Assembly: GCA_016218765.1 (NCBI GenBank)
Contig: JACRCZ010000151.1
Coordinates: 1 to 64,000 of the forward strand
DNA: 64,000 nt
Reading direction: 5' to 3'
Origin: Deltaproteobacteria bacterium
GTDB lineage: Bacteria; Myxococcota_A; Polyangia; DRWM01; JAAZOP01
Position numbers and translations under genes: made by a program. Shown here in pieces: positions 38,404 through 47,511 of this stretch (its first letter is position 1; every line of letters begins with the position of its first letter). The notes below the pieces were generated by a model. That model was not told where the DNA came from, did no database searches, and saw only the letters and a program-made list of their open reading frames with translations.

Positions 38404-40323
38404 TCAGCCCTCCCGCTTCGTGAGATCCAGCTCGATGAGGTGCACCCCGTCCTCGAAGGAACGGTGGACCGGCACGCCGGCCTTCTCCAGGACCCGCAGC
38501 ATCGAAGGATTGCCGACCAGCACGTCGCCGACGAAGCGCCGGTAGCCCTGCGCCCGGGCGTGCTCGATGAGGATCCGCAGCATGAAGGACGCCAGACCGC
38601 GGCCCTGGTACTCGTCCGCGGTCACGAACGCGTACTCCGCCGCGTCGCCCCCGGCGCAGCGCAGGTACTGGCCGATCGCGATCATGCGCCGGCTCTCGGG
38701 ACTCGCGCCCAGGACCGCGATCAGGCTCATCGTGTCGCGGTAGTCGATGTTGACGAACTGCCGCACCGCCGACTCGTCCATCCGCCGCACGTCGTTGTGG
38801 AAGCGATGGTAGGCCGAGCGTTCGCTGAGACCGTAGAGGAACGTGCGCACCATCCGCTCGTCGCCCGGATGGGCCGGCCGGATGAAGACCGTCAGCCCGT
38901 CGCGCAGTGTCGCCACCTGCTCCAGGTGGCGCGGGTAGGCCGAGAGGTCGAGCGCCGGCAGCGACAGATCCGCGGGGAGGTGGCGGTTGCGCTGCGCCGC
39001 CTCGAACAGCTCCGGGCGGAAGCGCGGGTGCGCGATCGCGATGAGGGCGAGGGCGCGGTCGCGGATGGAGCGGCCGTGGACCAGCGCGGCCCCCCACTCG
39101 GTGACCACGTAGTGCACGTCGGAGCGGCCGGCGACGACGCCGGCGCCCGGGTCGAGGTACATGCGGATGTTGGAGGAGGCGCCGTCGGGCGAGGTGGAGG
39201 GGAGGGCGACGATGGGACGCCCGCCGCGCGAGGCGGCGGCGCCGCGCAGGAAGTCGTAGCGCGCGCCGAACCCGCCCCCGAAACGTGCGCCGGTGAACTC
39301 GTCGGCCACCTGCCCCGTGAGGTCGACCTGCTCGACGCGCGCCACCGCCACCATGCGCTCCTGCGCCGCGATGCGCGCCGGATCGCTCACCTCGTCCTCC
39401 CCGCGCAGCTCGAGCGCCAGGTTGCCGCGCACGAAATCGTACAGCCGCCGGGTCCCGACGCAGCGGCAGGCGACGGAGACGCCCCGGTCGACCGTCTTGT
39501 GGGCGTTGGTCACGATGCCGGCGAGCATCAGGTCCATCGCCGCCTCGGTGAACATCTCGCCGTGCCAGCCGAACTCGCCCCCGCCCCGCGCGAGGAGGCG
39601 CTCGGCAATCGCCGCCGCGACCCCGTTGTTCCCGAGGCGCAGCGTCGCCCGGTCCGGGATCAGCCGCTCGCAGTGCTCGGCAATCCGCCGCGAGACGTCG
39701 TCGATCGCCGGCGGCGACACCTCGTCCAGCGGATGATCGCCCTCGACAAAGGCGTGCACCCGCTCGACCGGCAGCAGCGTGCGGCCGTTCGTCCGCGGCA
39801 TCGCCGGGTTGATCTCCGCCAGCACGAAGCGCGCATGGTCCACCGCCGCCCGCGTCAGGCCGACCGAGATGCCGAGGTTGCAGGCGCCCGTGTCGTCGGG
39901 CGGCGCGACCTGGACGATGGCGACGTCGAGCGGCATGGCGGCGCTGGCGAACAGCGCCGGGACCTCGCTGCTGCGGACGGGCGTGTAGTCCGCTTGCCCG
40001 TCCGCGACCGCGTCGCGCAGATCGTCGCCGACGTGGAACGCGTGCTGGCGGAAGTGCCCCGAGGGTCGCCCCGGCTCCGGCGACGGCCACAGGCTGCGTC
40101 CCGCCAGGATCTCCACGTCCCACAACCGCTCGACCGTCCGCCGCAGCTCCTCGACCAGGAGCGCGTTGCGCCCGCAGCCGGGACTGACGAACACGCGGTC
40201 GCCGGAGCGCAGCACGCGCAGCGCGTCCGCCGCCGACATCCGGCGCGCCACGTACGTCTCCCGCCAGTCCGTCTCGGCCACCGCGAACCCCCGACCAACC
40301 TCGCGAACGAGCACGAGCCGCAT
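38404..40323 (-). CDS. Acetyl-CoA hydrolase/transferase fused to a GNAT domain (paralogue 1)
   Basis: 639 aa. The first 460 or so residues follow the acetyl-CoA hydrolase/CoA-transferase fold (GDRVFVSPGCGRNALLVEEL; DVAIVQVAPPDDTGACNLGISVG; DRATLRLGNNGVAAAIAE; WHGEMFTEAAMDLMLAG; VHYVVTEWGAALVHGRSIRDRALALIAIAHP). The last 170 or so are an N-acetyltransferase (FIRPAHPGDERMVRTFLYGLS; AEYAFVTADEYQGRGLASFML, with the acetyl-CoA loop). The pairing suggests a CoA-thioester enzyme controlled by, or coupled to, lysine acetylation. A paralogue of the same architecture lies at 51734-53638. Start ATG at 40323, followed by the kinase gene. Confidence 0.85.
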   Translation of the reverse strand: MRLVLVREVGRGFAVAETDWRETYVARRMSAADALRVLRSGDRVFVSPGCGRNALLVEELRRTVERLWDVEILAGRSLWPSPEPGRPSGHFRQHAFHVGDDLRDAVADGQADYTPVRSSEVPALFASAAMPLDVAIVQVAPPDDTGACNLGISVGLTRAAVDHARFVLAEINPAMPRTNGRTLLPVERVHAFVEGDHPLDEVSPPAIDDVSRRIAEHCERLIPDRATLRLGNNGVAAAIAERLLARGGGEFGWHGEMFTEAAMDLMLAGIVTNAHKTVDRGVSVACRCVGTRRLYDFVRGNLALELRGEDEVSDPARIAAQERMVAVARVEQVDLTGQVADEFTGARFGGGFGARYDFLRGAAASRGGRPIVALPSTSPDGASSNIRMYLDPGAGVVAGRSDVHYVVTEWGAALVHGRSIRDRALALIAIAHPRFRPELFEAAQRNRHLPADLSLPALDLSAYPRHLEQVATLRDGLTVFIRPAHPGDERMVRTFLYGLSERSAYHRFHNDVRRMDESAVRQFVNIDYRDTMSLIAVLGASPESRRMIAIGQYLRCAGGDAAEYAFVTADEYQGRGLASFMLRILIEHARAQGYRRFVGDVLVGNPSMLRVLEKAGVPVHRSFEDGVHLIELDLTKREG

Positions 40324-40378
40324 TGTACCGGAGCGCGGGCCGGATGTCGCGGCAGCATCGCCGGGGGAAGCGAAACCG

Positions 40379-40408
40379 CCGATGGACACCGATGGATACC
40401 GATGGGGC
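40379..40408. repeat. 10-bp tandem repeat CCGATGGAYA x3
   Basis: Three consecutive decamers (CCGATGGACA, CCGATGGATA, CCGATGGGGC) in the 267-bp gap between the Rrf2 regulator stop and the CoA-transferase start. Nothing else is recognised in that gap. Confidence 0.5.
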
Positions 40409-40590
40409 AGGGCAGGTCGCCGGTGGGCCCGTGCCGCGCGACGCAGATCCCCGCCTCCCCACCTCTCCGGTCGGCCCGCCGTGCGCGAAGTCGAAGGGCC
40501 TCTCCACATCTCCCTGTCCGGATTCGCACTCGACGAACAGCCCGACGACCCCGTGGCGCAGGCCTCGTCGCTCCGACGCACCGGCCTCGC

Positions 40591-41004
40591 CTAGATGTAG
40601 AACATCGGTGCCGCGTCCGCGCCCCAGCGCCGGGCGGCGTCGGCCAGCGACACGGCCAGCTCCTCGCGCACCCGGCCCTCCAGGTGGGCGAACAGCCGTT
40701 CCGCGGCGTCGCCGCCGGAGCCGCCCTCCGGGACGACCACGGTCCTGCCGTCCACGGCCTGCAGCACGTCCAGCACCGTGATCGATTCCGGTGCGCGCGC
40801 GAGCCGGTATCCGCCGCGCTGCCCGCGCGCCGTGGCCACGATCCCCGCCGCCTTGAGGCGGTGCAGCAGCACCGGCAGGTACTGCGGCGGGATGCTCAGC
40901 CGCTGTGCGATCGATGCGCCGGGCAGCGGCTCCCCGGTCGACTGGTCGGCCAGGAGCAGGCAGGCCCGCAAGCCGTAGCGTGCGCCGGCGGAGAACAGCG
41001 CCAT
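40591..41004 (-). CDS. Rrf2-family transcriptional regulator (CymR-like)
   Basis: 137 aa. Winged-helix N-terminus (ARYGLRACLLLADQSTGEPLPGASIAQRLSIPPQYLPVLLHRLKAAGIV), then the wing RGQRGGYRLARAPESITVLDVLQAV. The three-cysteine FeS site of IscR and NsrR is absent; only Cys15 is present, so it is more like CymR, which senses cysteine status by binding CysK. Here it is the gene directly after cysK (TGATG, one-base overlap), which supports that comparison. A likely target is the operator at 44514-44530 in front of the divergent sulfur operon. Confidence 0.85.
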   Translation of the reverse strand: MALFSAGARYGLRACLLLADQSTGEPLPGASIAQRLSIPPQYLPVLLHRLKAAGIVATARGQRGGYRLARAPESITVLDVLQAVDGRTVVVPEGGSGGDAAERLFAHLEGRVREELAVSLADAARRWGADAAPMFYI

Positions 41005-41951
41005 CAGGCCTTCACCGGTTCCTGGAACAGCGCCGTCGAGAGGTACCGCTCGCCGAAGTCCGGCAGCACCACGACGATCGTCTTTCCTTCCGAGCCGGCG
41101 CGCCGCGCGACGCGCAGCGCGGCCCACACGGCCGCGCCGGAGGAGATCCCCGCGAGGATCCCCTCCTCGCGCGCCAGCCGCCGCGTGAGCTCCGTCGCGT
41201 CGCGATCGGTCACCCGGATCACCTCGTCGATCACGTCGCGATTGAGGACGCCCGGCACGAAGCCCGCGCCGATGCCCTGGATGATGTGGACGCCCGCGCG
41301 ACCGCCCGAGAGCACCGCCGAGGAGGACGGCTCGACCGCGATGCAGCGCAGCGACGGCTTGCGGGGCTTGAGCGCCTCGCCCACCCCGGTCAGCGTCCCG
41401 CCGGTGCCCACCCCGGCGACGAAGACGTCGATGCGACCCGCGGTGTCCTCCCAGAGCTCCTCCGCCGTCGTCCGCCGGTGGACCTCGACGTTCGCCGGGT
41501 TCTCGAACTGCTGCGGCACGAACGCGCCGGGGATGTCGCGCGCGATCTGCTGCGCCTTCTCCACGGCCCCCGCCATGCCCTTCTCGCGCGGCGTCAGCAC
41601 GATCTGCGCCCCGAACGCCGCCAGCATCTGCCGCCGCTCGACGCTCATCGACTCCGGCATCGTCAGGATCAGCGGGTAGCCCCGCCGCGCCGCGACGAAC
41701 GCCAGCCCGATGCCCGTGTTGCCCGAGGTCGGCTCGACGATGGTCCCGCCCGGGCGCAGCCGCCCGTCCCTTTCCGCCGCCTCGATCATCGCCAGCCCGA
41801 TGCGGTCCTTCACGCTCCGGCACGGGTTCCACGATTCGAGCTTCGCCAGCAGCTCGACGGGCAGGCCCTCCGCCAGCCGCGCCAGACGTACCAGAGGGGT
41901 GCGGCCGACCAGCTCCGTGATGTCGTCGGCGATCCGCGGACGCTCGCTCAT
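41004..41951 (-). CDS. cysK: Cysteine synthase (O-acetylserine sulfhydrylase)
   Basis: 315 aa, PLP enzyme making cysteine from O-acetylserine and sulfide. The PLP Lys is in [16 protein letters not shown], the substrate loop is [15 protein letters not shown], the phosphate loop is [15 protein letters not shown], and the C-terminal Ser site is [12 protein letters not shown]. Sits between cobA-hemD (ATGA overlap) and the Rrf2 regulator (one-base overlap), linking sirohaem precursor supply and cysteine synthesis. No sulfite reductase gene is in the window. Confidence 0.93.
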   Translation of the reverse strand: MSERPRIADDITELVGRTPLVRLARLAEGLPVELLAKLESWNPCRSVKDRIGLAMIEAAERDGRLRPGGTIVEPTSGNTGIGLAFVAARRGYPLILTMPESMSVERRQMLAAFGAQIVLTPREKGMAGAVEKAQQIARDIPGAFVPQQFENPANVEVHRRTTAEELWEDTAGRIDVFVAGVGTGGTLTGVGEALKPRKPSLRCIAVEPSSSAVLSGGRAGVHIIQGIGAGFVPGVLNRDVIDEVIRVTDRDATELTRRLAREEGILAGISSGAAVWAALRVARRAGSEGKTIVVVLPDFGERYLSTALFQEPVKA

Positions 41952-43483
41952 GCCTCGCCCTCCCGGAGCCGTGCGACCAGCGCGTCGACCACGCCGCCCA
42001 CCGTGTGCTCCGCCGCCTCGACCCCCACCGGCGCCCCGCAGTCGCGCAGGGCATCCGCCGTCACCGGCCCGATCGCCGCCAGGAGCGCCCGCGAGGCCAG
42101 GCGCGAGAACCGCTCGCCGCCCAGCGCCCTGCGCAGCCCGCGGACCGTGGAAGCGCTGGTGAAGATCGCGGCGTCGATCCCGCCGGCATCGATGCGCTCG
42201 GCCACCTTGGGGTCGAGCGGCTCGTCCGCCAGGCGGTAGGCTTGGACCTCCGCAACCACCGCCCCGCCGGCCCGCAGACCCTCGGGCAGCACGTCGCGGG
42301 CACCCTCCGCCCGCCAGACCAGGACGCGCGCCCGCGAGAGGTCGATCCCCGCGAACGCCTCGAGAATCCCCTCGGCCACGAACCGCCGGGGCACGAGGTC
42401 GGCCCGCACGCCGCGACGCCGCAGCGCCGCCGCCGTGCCCGGCCCGATGGCCGCGATGCGCGCCGCGCCGAACGCGCGCCCGTCCCGCCCCGCGGCGTCG
42501 AGCACCTCGAACAGCGCGTCGACCCCGTTCGCGCTGGTGAGAAAGACCCAGTCGAACCCGTCCAGCCGCGCCGCGGCCTCGCGCAACGGCGCCGGATCGG
42601 CCGGCGGCACGATGCGGAACACGGGCGCCGGCACCACGTCCGCGCCCAGCTCGCGCAGCCGCTCCCCCAGCCCGCCCGCCTGCGCCCGCGGTCGCGTCAC
42701 GAGCACCGCCCGCCCGAACAGCGGACGCTGCTCGAACCACCCGATCCGCTCCCGCAACGCCACCACCTCGCCCACAACGAGCACCGCCGGCGGACGAACC
42801 CCCCGCTCCCGCGCCCGCTCCGCGATGTCCCCCAGCGTCCCGACCACCACCTCCTGCCGCGGCGTCGCCCCGCGCCGAACCACCGCCGCGGGCGTCGAGG
42901 CCGCCCGCCCGCCGGCAACCAGCGCCGCGGCGATCTCGGCCAGACGTCCCACCCCCATCAGCGAGACAAGCGTCCCCGGGACGCTCGCCAGCGCCGACCA
43001 GTCGGTCCCCCCGGCTCCCCGCTCGGGATCGGGATGGTCCCCGAAGAACGTCACCGCCCGCGCCACGCGGCGGTGCGTCACCGGAATGCCCGCCGCCGCC
43101 GGCGCCGCCACCGCGCTCGTCACCCCGGGCACGATCTCCCACGCAATCCCCGCCGCCCGCAGCCGCAGCAGCTCCTCCCCGGCATAGCCGAAGACGAAGG
43201 GGTCGCCGCCCGTCAGCCGCACCACCACGGCGTGCCGACCGCCGAGCGTCGCGAGCAGCTCCGCGATGCGCTCGCGCCCGATCGTGTGGCCCGAGCCGTC
43301 GCCGCGGGCCACGTCGTGCAGCTCCGCGGAGGCCGGCGCCAGATCCAGCAAGGCGCGGTCGGACAGGTTGTCGTGCACCACGGCCCCCGCCCGGCCCAAC
43401 AGCTCGGCGCCGCGCACCGTGATCAGACCCGGATCCCCGGGACCCGCCCCGACGAGGTACACCGTCCCCACGACGCCGATCAC
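41948..43483 (-). CDS. CobA-HemD fusion: uroporphyrinogen III methyltransferase/synthase
   Basis: 511 aa. The first half is SUMT (CobA), making precorrin-2 by SAM-dependent methylation: [20 protein letters not shown] at the start, [40 protein letters not shown]. The second half is uroporphyrinogen III synthase (HemD): [59 protein letters not shown]. The fusion channels the hemC product through HemD and on to sirohaem or cobalamin. The GTG at 43483 overlaps the hemC stop by GTGA, which fixes the start; in-frame upstream codons lie inside hemC. Confidence 0.92.
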   Translation of the reverse strand: MIGVVGTVYLVGAGPGDPGLITVRGAELLGRAGAVVHDNLSDRALLDLAPASAELHDVARGDGSGHTIGRERIAELLATLGGRHAVVVRLTGGDPFVFGYAGEELLRLRAAGIAWEIVPGVTSAVAAPAAAGIPVTHRRVARAVTFFGDHPDPERGAGGTDWSALASVPGTLVSLMGVGRLAEIAAALVAGGRAASTPAAVVRRGATPRQEVVVGTLGDIAERARERGVRPPAVLVVGEVVALRERIGWFEQRPLFGRAVLVTRPRAQAGGLGERLRELGADVVPAPVFRIVPPADPAPLREAAARLDGFDWVFLTSANGVDALFEVLDAAGRDGRAFGAARIAAIGPGTAAALRRRGVRADLVPRRFVAEGILEAFAGIDLSRARVLVWRAEGARDVLPEGLRAGGAVVAEVQAYRLADEPLDPKVAERIDAGGIDAAIFTSASTVRGLRRALGGERFSRLASRALLAAIGPVTADALRDCGAPVGVEAAEHTVGGVVDALVARLREGEA

Positions 43484-44385
43484 CTTCCCAACAGCTCGCG
43501 CGCGCCCCGCTCGATCAGCGTGGCCGCCAACGCCCGACCCAGATCGGACGGCGACCCCACGTCGCCCCGCGTCTCGCCGTCCACATGCCGCTTGCCGTCG
43601 GGCTGCGTCACCGCGGCCCGCAGCCGCAGCGACCGACCGTCCAGAGTCGCCAACGCCCCGATCGGCACCTGACATCCCCCGCCCAACGCCTCCAGCACCG
43701 CCCGCTCCGCCGCCAGACAGGACAACGACGAACACTCCGTCACCGCCGCCAGAAGCGCCCGGCACCGCTCGTCGTCCGCCCGTCCCTCGATCACCACGAT
43801 CCCCTGCCCCGGGGCCGGCATGCAGACGTCCGGAGACAACCGCTCCGCGATGCGGTGCCCCAGCCCCAGCCGCTCCAGCCCGGCACAGGCCAGGACCGTC
43901 GCGTCGAACCGGCCCTCGTCCAGCTTCCGCAAACGCGTCTCCAGGTTCCCCCGCAGCTCCACGAACGTCACGTCCCACCGGTGCCGCGCCAACGCCGCCC
44001 GCCGCCGCGGCGAGCTCGTCCCGATCCGCGCCCCCGCCGGCAGCTCGTCGATGCCGCCCCCCACCAACGCGTCCCGCGGGTCGTGCCGCGGCAACGCCCC
44101 GACCAGCTCCAGCCCCGGCGCCAGGTCCGTCGGCACGTCCTTCGCGCTGTGCACCGCCAGGTCGACGCGCCCGTCCGCCACCGCCAGCTCCAGCTCACGC
44201 ACGAAAACCCCACGACCCTCGAAGCTCCCGAACGGCACGTCCGGACGCTGGTCCCCCTCCGTCTTCACCACCTGCAACACCGTCTCGAGATCCGGGTGCG
44301 CCTGCCGCAACTCGGCCGCCACGCGGTTCGCCTGCCACATCGCGAGCTGGCTGCCCCGAGTCCCGATCACAACACGACCGTCCAT
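43480..44385 (-). CDS. hemC: Hydroxymethylbilane synthase (porphobilinogen deaminase)
   Basis: 301 aa. Polymerises four porphobilinogens. Opening [20 protein letters not shown], substrate loop [28 protein letters not shown], and the dipyrromethane-cofactor Cys in [12 protein letters not shown]. The ATG at 44385 gives the standard start; longer readings run into the AT-rich promoter region. First gene of the operon hemC, cobA-hemD, cysK, rrf2. No hemA is visible upstream; the divergent operon lies there instead. Confidence 0.94.
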   Translation of the reverse strand: MDGRVVIGTRGSQLAMWQANRVAAELRQAHPDLETVLQVVKTEGDQRPDVPFGSFEGRGVFVRELELAVADGRVDLAVHSAKDVPTDLAPGLELVGALPRHDPRDALVGGGIDELPAGARIGTSSPRRRAALARHRWDVTFVELRGNLETRLRKLDEGRFDATVLACAGLERLGLGHRIAERLSPDVCMPAPGQGIVVIEGRADDERCRALLAAVTECSSLSCLAAERAVLEALGGGCQVPIGALATLDGRSLRLRAAVTQPDGKRHVDGETRGDVGSPSDLGRALAATLIERGARELLGR

Positions 44386-44513
44386 GTCGCATCGCTCCCG
44401 CCGACCGCCGGCCCCGCCGGCAGACGGACCGCCACGAGAATGCGTCTCCCAAACGCCTCTGTCCAGATGAAACTTCATGAATTCAACCAAAATAGATGGT
44501 GGATCGATACTAC

Positions 44514-44541
44514 TTGACCAATAGGGTCGCCCTAGTAAGCT
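44514..44541 (+). promoter_or_regulatory. Promoter with overlapping Rrf2-like operator
   Basis: The 299-bp gap between hemC and the TusA-like gene contains an AT-rich stretch (about 44470-44545), rare in this sequence. TTGACC (44514-44519), 16 bp, then TAAGCT (44536-44541) make a plausible -35/-10 pair reading rightward. The -35 lies in TTGACCAATAGGGTCGC (44514-44530). It matches the IscR/Rrf2-type consensus YYGACTRWWWYAGTCRR at 13 of 17 positions, with GACC/GGTC half-sites. The rest of the gap shows nothing I recognise. Confidence 0.5.
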
Positions 44542-44684
44542 AGCGGCCATGGGATGGGCGCAGTTTGGGGGTTTCGATTCGTGGTTATCGTCCGGGATCA
44601 GGCAGTTGCCGGGCGGGCGGCTCGTTCGAGTGGTGACGCGAGCCGGTCCGGGCGAATCGGCGACGTGGCGGGAGGACGGGGCGG

Positions 44685-44960
44685 ATGGACGACAGCGCAA
44701 GAGTCACCGACCCCCGGGCCGTGGCGCTGGTGGACCTGGATTTGCGGCGCGAGGCGTTTCCGACGACCCTCCTTCGGGCGCTCGAGGCGCTTGGGGCGCT
44801 TCCCGTGGGGGGGCACCTGGAGTTGACGGTCAGCGATCCCCGATCGGTGGCCGATCTGCCGAAGGCGGTGAGGGAAGAGGGGCACGTCGCGTTTCCGGCG
44901 GTCCGGGTGCCGGACGGTTTCCGCATCCGCATCCAGCGGGGCGATTCGACGAGAGGTTGA
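44685..44960 (+). CDS. TusA-like protein lacking the catalytic cysteine
   Basis: 91 aa with the TusA fold pattern: VDLDLRREAFPTTLLRALEAL aligns with the TusA LDxxGxxCPxPxxxxxxAL helix, then GGHLELTVSDPRSVADLPKAV and a final FRIRIQRGD strand. The sulfur-carrying Cys-Pro of TusA is Phe-Pro here (AFP), and the protein has no Cys at all, so it cannot carry a persulfide. It may be a regulatory or scaffold relative. The ATG follows GAGGACGGGGCGG. It ends 4 bp before the cystathionine beta-synthase gene, so it is probably in the same operon. Confidence 0.65.
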   Translation: MDDSARVTDPRAVALVDLDLRREAFPTTLLRALEALGALPVGGHLELTVSDPRSVADLPKAVREEGHVAFPAVRVPDGFRIRIQRGDSTRG

Positions 44961-44964
44961 CACG

Positions 44965-46335
44965 ATGAGCGGTCGCGGTCCGGCGGGGTCGATCCTGGAG
45001 TGTGTCGGCTCGACGCCCCTGGTCGAGCTCAAGCGGCTGGGGAGCGACACGGGGGCGCGGTTCCTGGTGAAGGTCGAGGCGCAGAACCCGGGCGGCAGCG
45101 TGAAGGACCGCATCGCGATGGCGATGGTCACGGATGCGGAGCGCGAGGGGCGGCTTCGGCCGGGGGGAACGATCATCGAGGCCACGGCGGGGAACACGGG
45201 CGTCGGCCTCGCGCTGGTCGCGGCGGTGCGCGGCTATCGCTGCATCTTCGTCCTGCCCGACAAGATGAGTCGCGAGAAGATCGCGCTGCTCGAGGCGTAC
45301 GGTGCGGAGACCGTGATCGTTCCGACCTCCGTCGCCCCGGACTCGCCGCACAGCTACAACAGCGTGGCCGATCGCCTGGCGCGGGAGATCCCGGGGGCCT
45401 TCCGGCCGAGCCAGTTTTCCAACCCCAGCAATCCCGACGTCCACTACCGGACGACGGGTCCCGAGATCTGGGAGGCGACGGGCGGGAAGCTGGACGCGTT
45501 CGTCGCGGGCGCCGGCACGGGCGGGACGATTTCGGGCGTCGGGCGATTCCTGAAGGAGAAGAACCCGGCGATCCGCGTCGTGCTCGCCGATCCGGAGGGC
45601 TCGATCCTCTCCGGCGATGCTCCGCGGTCGTACAAGGTCGAGGGGATCGGCGAGGATTTCATTCCGGCGACGTTCGACCGGCAGGCGGTGGACGATTTCG
45701 TGCGCGTTCCGGATCGCGAGAGCTTCCGGATCGCGCGGCGTTTGGCGCGGGAGGAAGGCATCCTCTCGGGAGGCTCGTCGGGCACCGCGCTGGCGGGTGC
45801 GCTGCGCTACGCCGAGCGGCTGCCGCGGGGTGCGACGCTGGTCGTCCTGCTCCCCGACACGGGACGCAACTATCTCTCCAAGATGTACTCCGACGACTGG
45901 CTGCGCGAGCAGGGTCTGCTCGACGGGCCTTCGCCGGCGCGCAAGGCGACCCTGGCCGACCTCCTGGCCAGGAAGGCCGGCGGCGGCGTCGTCCTGGCCA
46001 TCGATGCCGGCCGGCCGATTCGCGACGCCATCCGGATGATGAAGGAGTGCGAGGTCTCGCAGCTTCCCGTCACCGCGGACGGGCGCGTGGTGGGCCAGGT
46101 GGACGAGGTGTCGTTGCTCCAGGCGCTCAACCGCGGCGGACAGCCCGGGTCGACCTCGGTCCGCGACGCCATGGGCCTCGCGCCTCCCGCGCTGGAGCCC
46201 GGGGTCTCCGTCGAGGAGGCCTTCCGCGTCCTGCTTTCCGGACACTCGGGCATCCTCGTCGCCGAGAACGGGGAGCCGCGCGGCTTCGTGACGCGCATCG
46301 ATCTGGTCCGCTTCTGGGCCGAGGCCGGGACATGA
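44965..46335 (+). CDS. Cystathionine beta-synthase with C-terminal CBS domains
   Basis: 456 aa. PLP domain of the CysK/CBS fold: PLP Lys in NPGGSVKDRIAMAMV, substrate loop IIEATAGNTGVGLALVA, phosphate loop GAGTGGTISGVGRFL and GGSSGTALAGAL. Two CBS domains from about 335 on (IRDAIRMMKECEVSQLPVTADGRVVGQVDEVSLLQAL; VSVEEAFRVLLSGHSGILVAENGEPRGFVTRIDLVRFW) could bind an adenosyl ligand. Makes cystathionine from serine and homocysteine in reverse transsulfuration. Its stop overlaps the next gene (ATGA), which encodes the enzyme for the following step. Confidence 0.92.
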   Translation: MSGRGPAGSILECVGSTPLVELKRLGSDTGARFLVKVEAQNPGGSVKDRIAMAMVTDAEREGRLRPGGTIIEATAGNTGVGLALVAAVRGYRCIFVLPDKMSREKIALLEAYGAETVIVPTSVAPDSPHSYNSVADRLAREIPGAFRPSQFSNPSNPDVHYRTTGPEIWEATGGKLDAFVAGAGTGGTISGVGRFLKEKNPAIRVVLADPEGSILSGDAPRSYKVEGIGEDFIPATFDRQAVDDFVRVPDRESFRIARRLAREEGILSGGSSGTALAGALRYAERLPRGATLVVLLPDTGRNYLSKMYSDDWLREQGLLDGPSPARKATLADLLARKAGGGVVLAIDAGRPIRDAIRMMKECEVSQLPVTADGRVVGQVDEVSLLQALNRGGQPGSTSVRDAMGLAPPALEPGVSVEEAFRVLLSGHSGILVAENGEPRGFVTRIDLVRFWAEAGT

Positions 46336-47507
46336 AGCTCGCCACGCTGTGCATCCACGCCGGCCAGCCGCCCGATCCCGCCACCGGCGCGACCATCGTC
46401 CCGATCTACCAGACGTCCACGTACACCCAGGAAGCGATCGGCCGCCACAAGGGCTACGAGTACTCGCGCACCGGCAATCCCACCCGCAGCGCGCTCGAAA
46501 ACGCCCTGGCGGCCGTCGAGAACGGCTCGCACGGCCTCGCCTTCGCCTCCGGCTCCGCCGCGACCGCCGCGGTCCTCCACCTCCTGCGCCCGGGCGAGCG
46601 CGTCGTGGCCGCCGACGACCTGTACGGCGGGACGATCCGCCTGTTCGAGACCGTCTTCCGCCCCATGGGCGTCCTGTTCGACTACGTCGACGCCGCCGAC
46701 AGCGGCAAGCTGCGCGGGGCGCTCGAGCGTCCCGCGCGCCTCGTGTGGCTCGAGACGCCGACCAACCCGCTCCTGCGGGTCGTCGACCTGCGCGCCGCGG
46801 CGAACGCCGCGCGGGACGCGGGCGCCCTGTTGGCCGTCGACAACACCTTCGCCACGCCGGCCCTGCAGCGTCCTCTGGATCTGGGTGCCGACGTCGTCGT
46901 CCACAGCACCACCAAGTACATCGCCGGGCACAGCGACCTCATCGGGGGCGCCGTGATCGTCCGCGACGACGAGCTGGCGGCCAGGCTGCGTTTCCTGCAG
47001 AACGCGGAAGGCGCCGTCCCGGGGCCCTTCGACGCCTGGCTCGCGCTGCGGGGCTTGAAGACGCTGCCCCTGCGCATGCGGGCCCACACGGAAAACGCGC
47101 TGCGCGTGGCAAAGGTCCTGTCCGAGCACCCTGCCGTCCAGGCCGTGTTCTATCCCGGTCTGCCCTCCCACCCGCAGTACGAGGTGGCGCGCTCGCAGAT
47201 GGCCGGGGGCGGCGGCATGGTCACCGCGCGCCTGCGCGGCGGCCGCGACGCCGTCGACCGTTTCCTGGGCGCGCTCCGCGTCTTCCAGCTCGCCGAGAGC
47301 CTCGGCGGCGTCGAGTCGCTGGTCTGCCACCCGGCCACGATGTCCCACGCCTCGGTGCCCGAGGCCGCGCGCCTCTCGCGCGGGATCGACGACGGCCTCG
47401 TCCGTCTGTCCGTCGGCATCGAGGACCCCGACGACCTCGTGGAGGACATGGTGCGCGCGCTCGACGGGGCTGCCGCGCGGCCTTCGTGTCCGGGCTGTCT
47501 GCCGTAG
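46332..47507 (+). CDS. Cystathionine gamma-lyase/gamma-synthase family PLP enzyme
   Basis: 391 aa, Cys/Met-metabolism PLP family. Opening LATLCIHAGQPPDPATGATIVPIYQTSTY, PLP phosphate contacts YSRTGNPTRSALE and AFASGSAATAAVLHLL, the PLP Lys in VVHSTTKYIAGHSDLIGG, and SLGGVESLVCHPATMSHAS near the end. Lyase and synthase cannot be separated by motif alone; being coupled to a cystathionine beta-synthase favours gamma-lyase, completing homocysteine to cysteine. The C-terminal CPGC pair is unusual. The convergent gene's stop is only 4 bp away. Confidence 0.9.
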   Translation: MKLATLCIHAGQPPDPATGATIVPIYQTSTYTQEAIGRHKGYEYSRTGNPTRSALENALAAVENGSHGLAFASGSAATAAVLHLLRPGERVVAADDLYGGTIRLFETVFRPMGVLFDYVDAADSGKLRGALERPARLVWLETPTNPLLRVVDLRAAANAARDAGALLAVDNTFATPALQRPLDLGADVVVHSTTKYIAGHSDLIGGAVIVRDDELAARLRFLQNAEGAVPGPFDAWLALRGLKTLPLRMRAHTENALRVAKVLSEHPAVQAVFYPGLPSHPQYEVARSQMAGGGGMVTARLRGGRDAVDRFLGALRVFQLAESLGGVESLVCHPATMSHASVPEAARLSRGIDDGLVRLSVGIEDPDDLVEDMVRALDGAAARPSCPGCLP

Positions 47508-47511
47508 GGCG

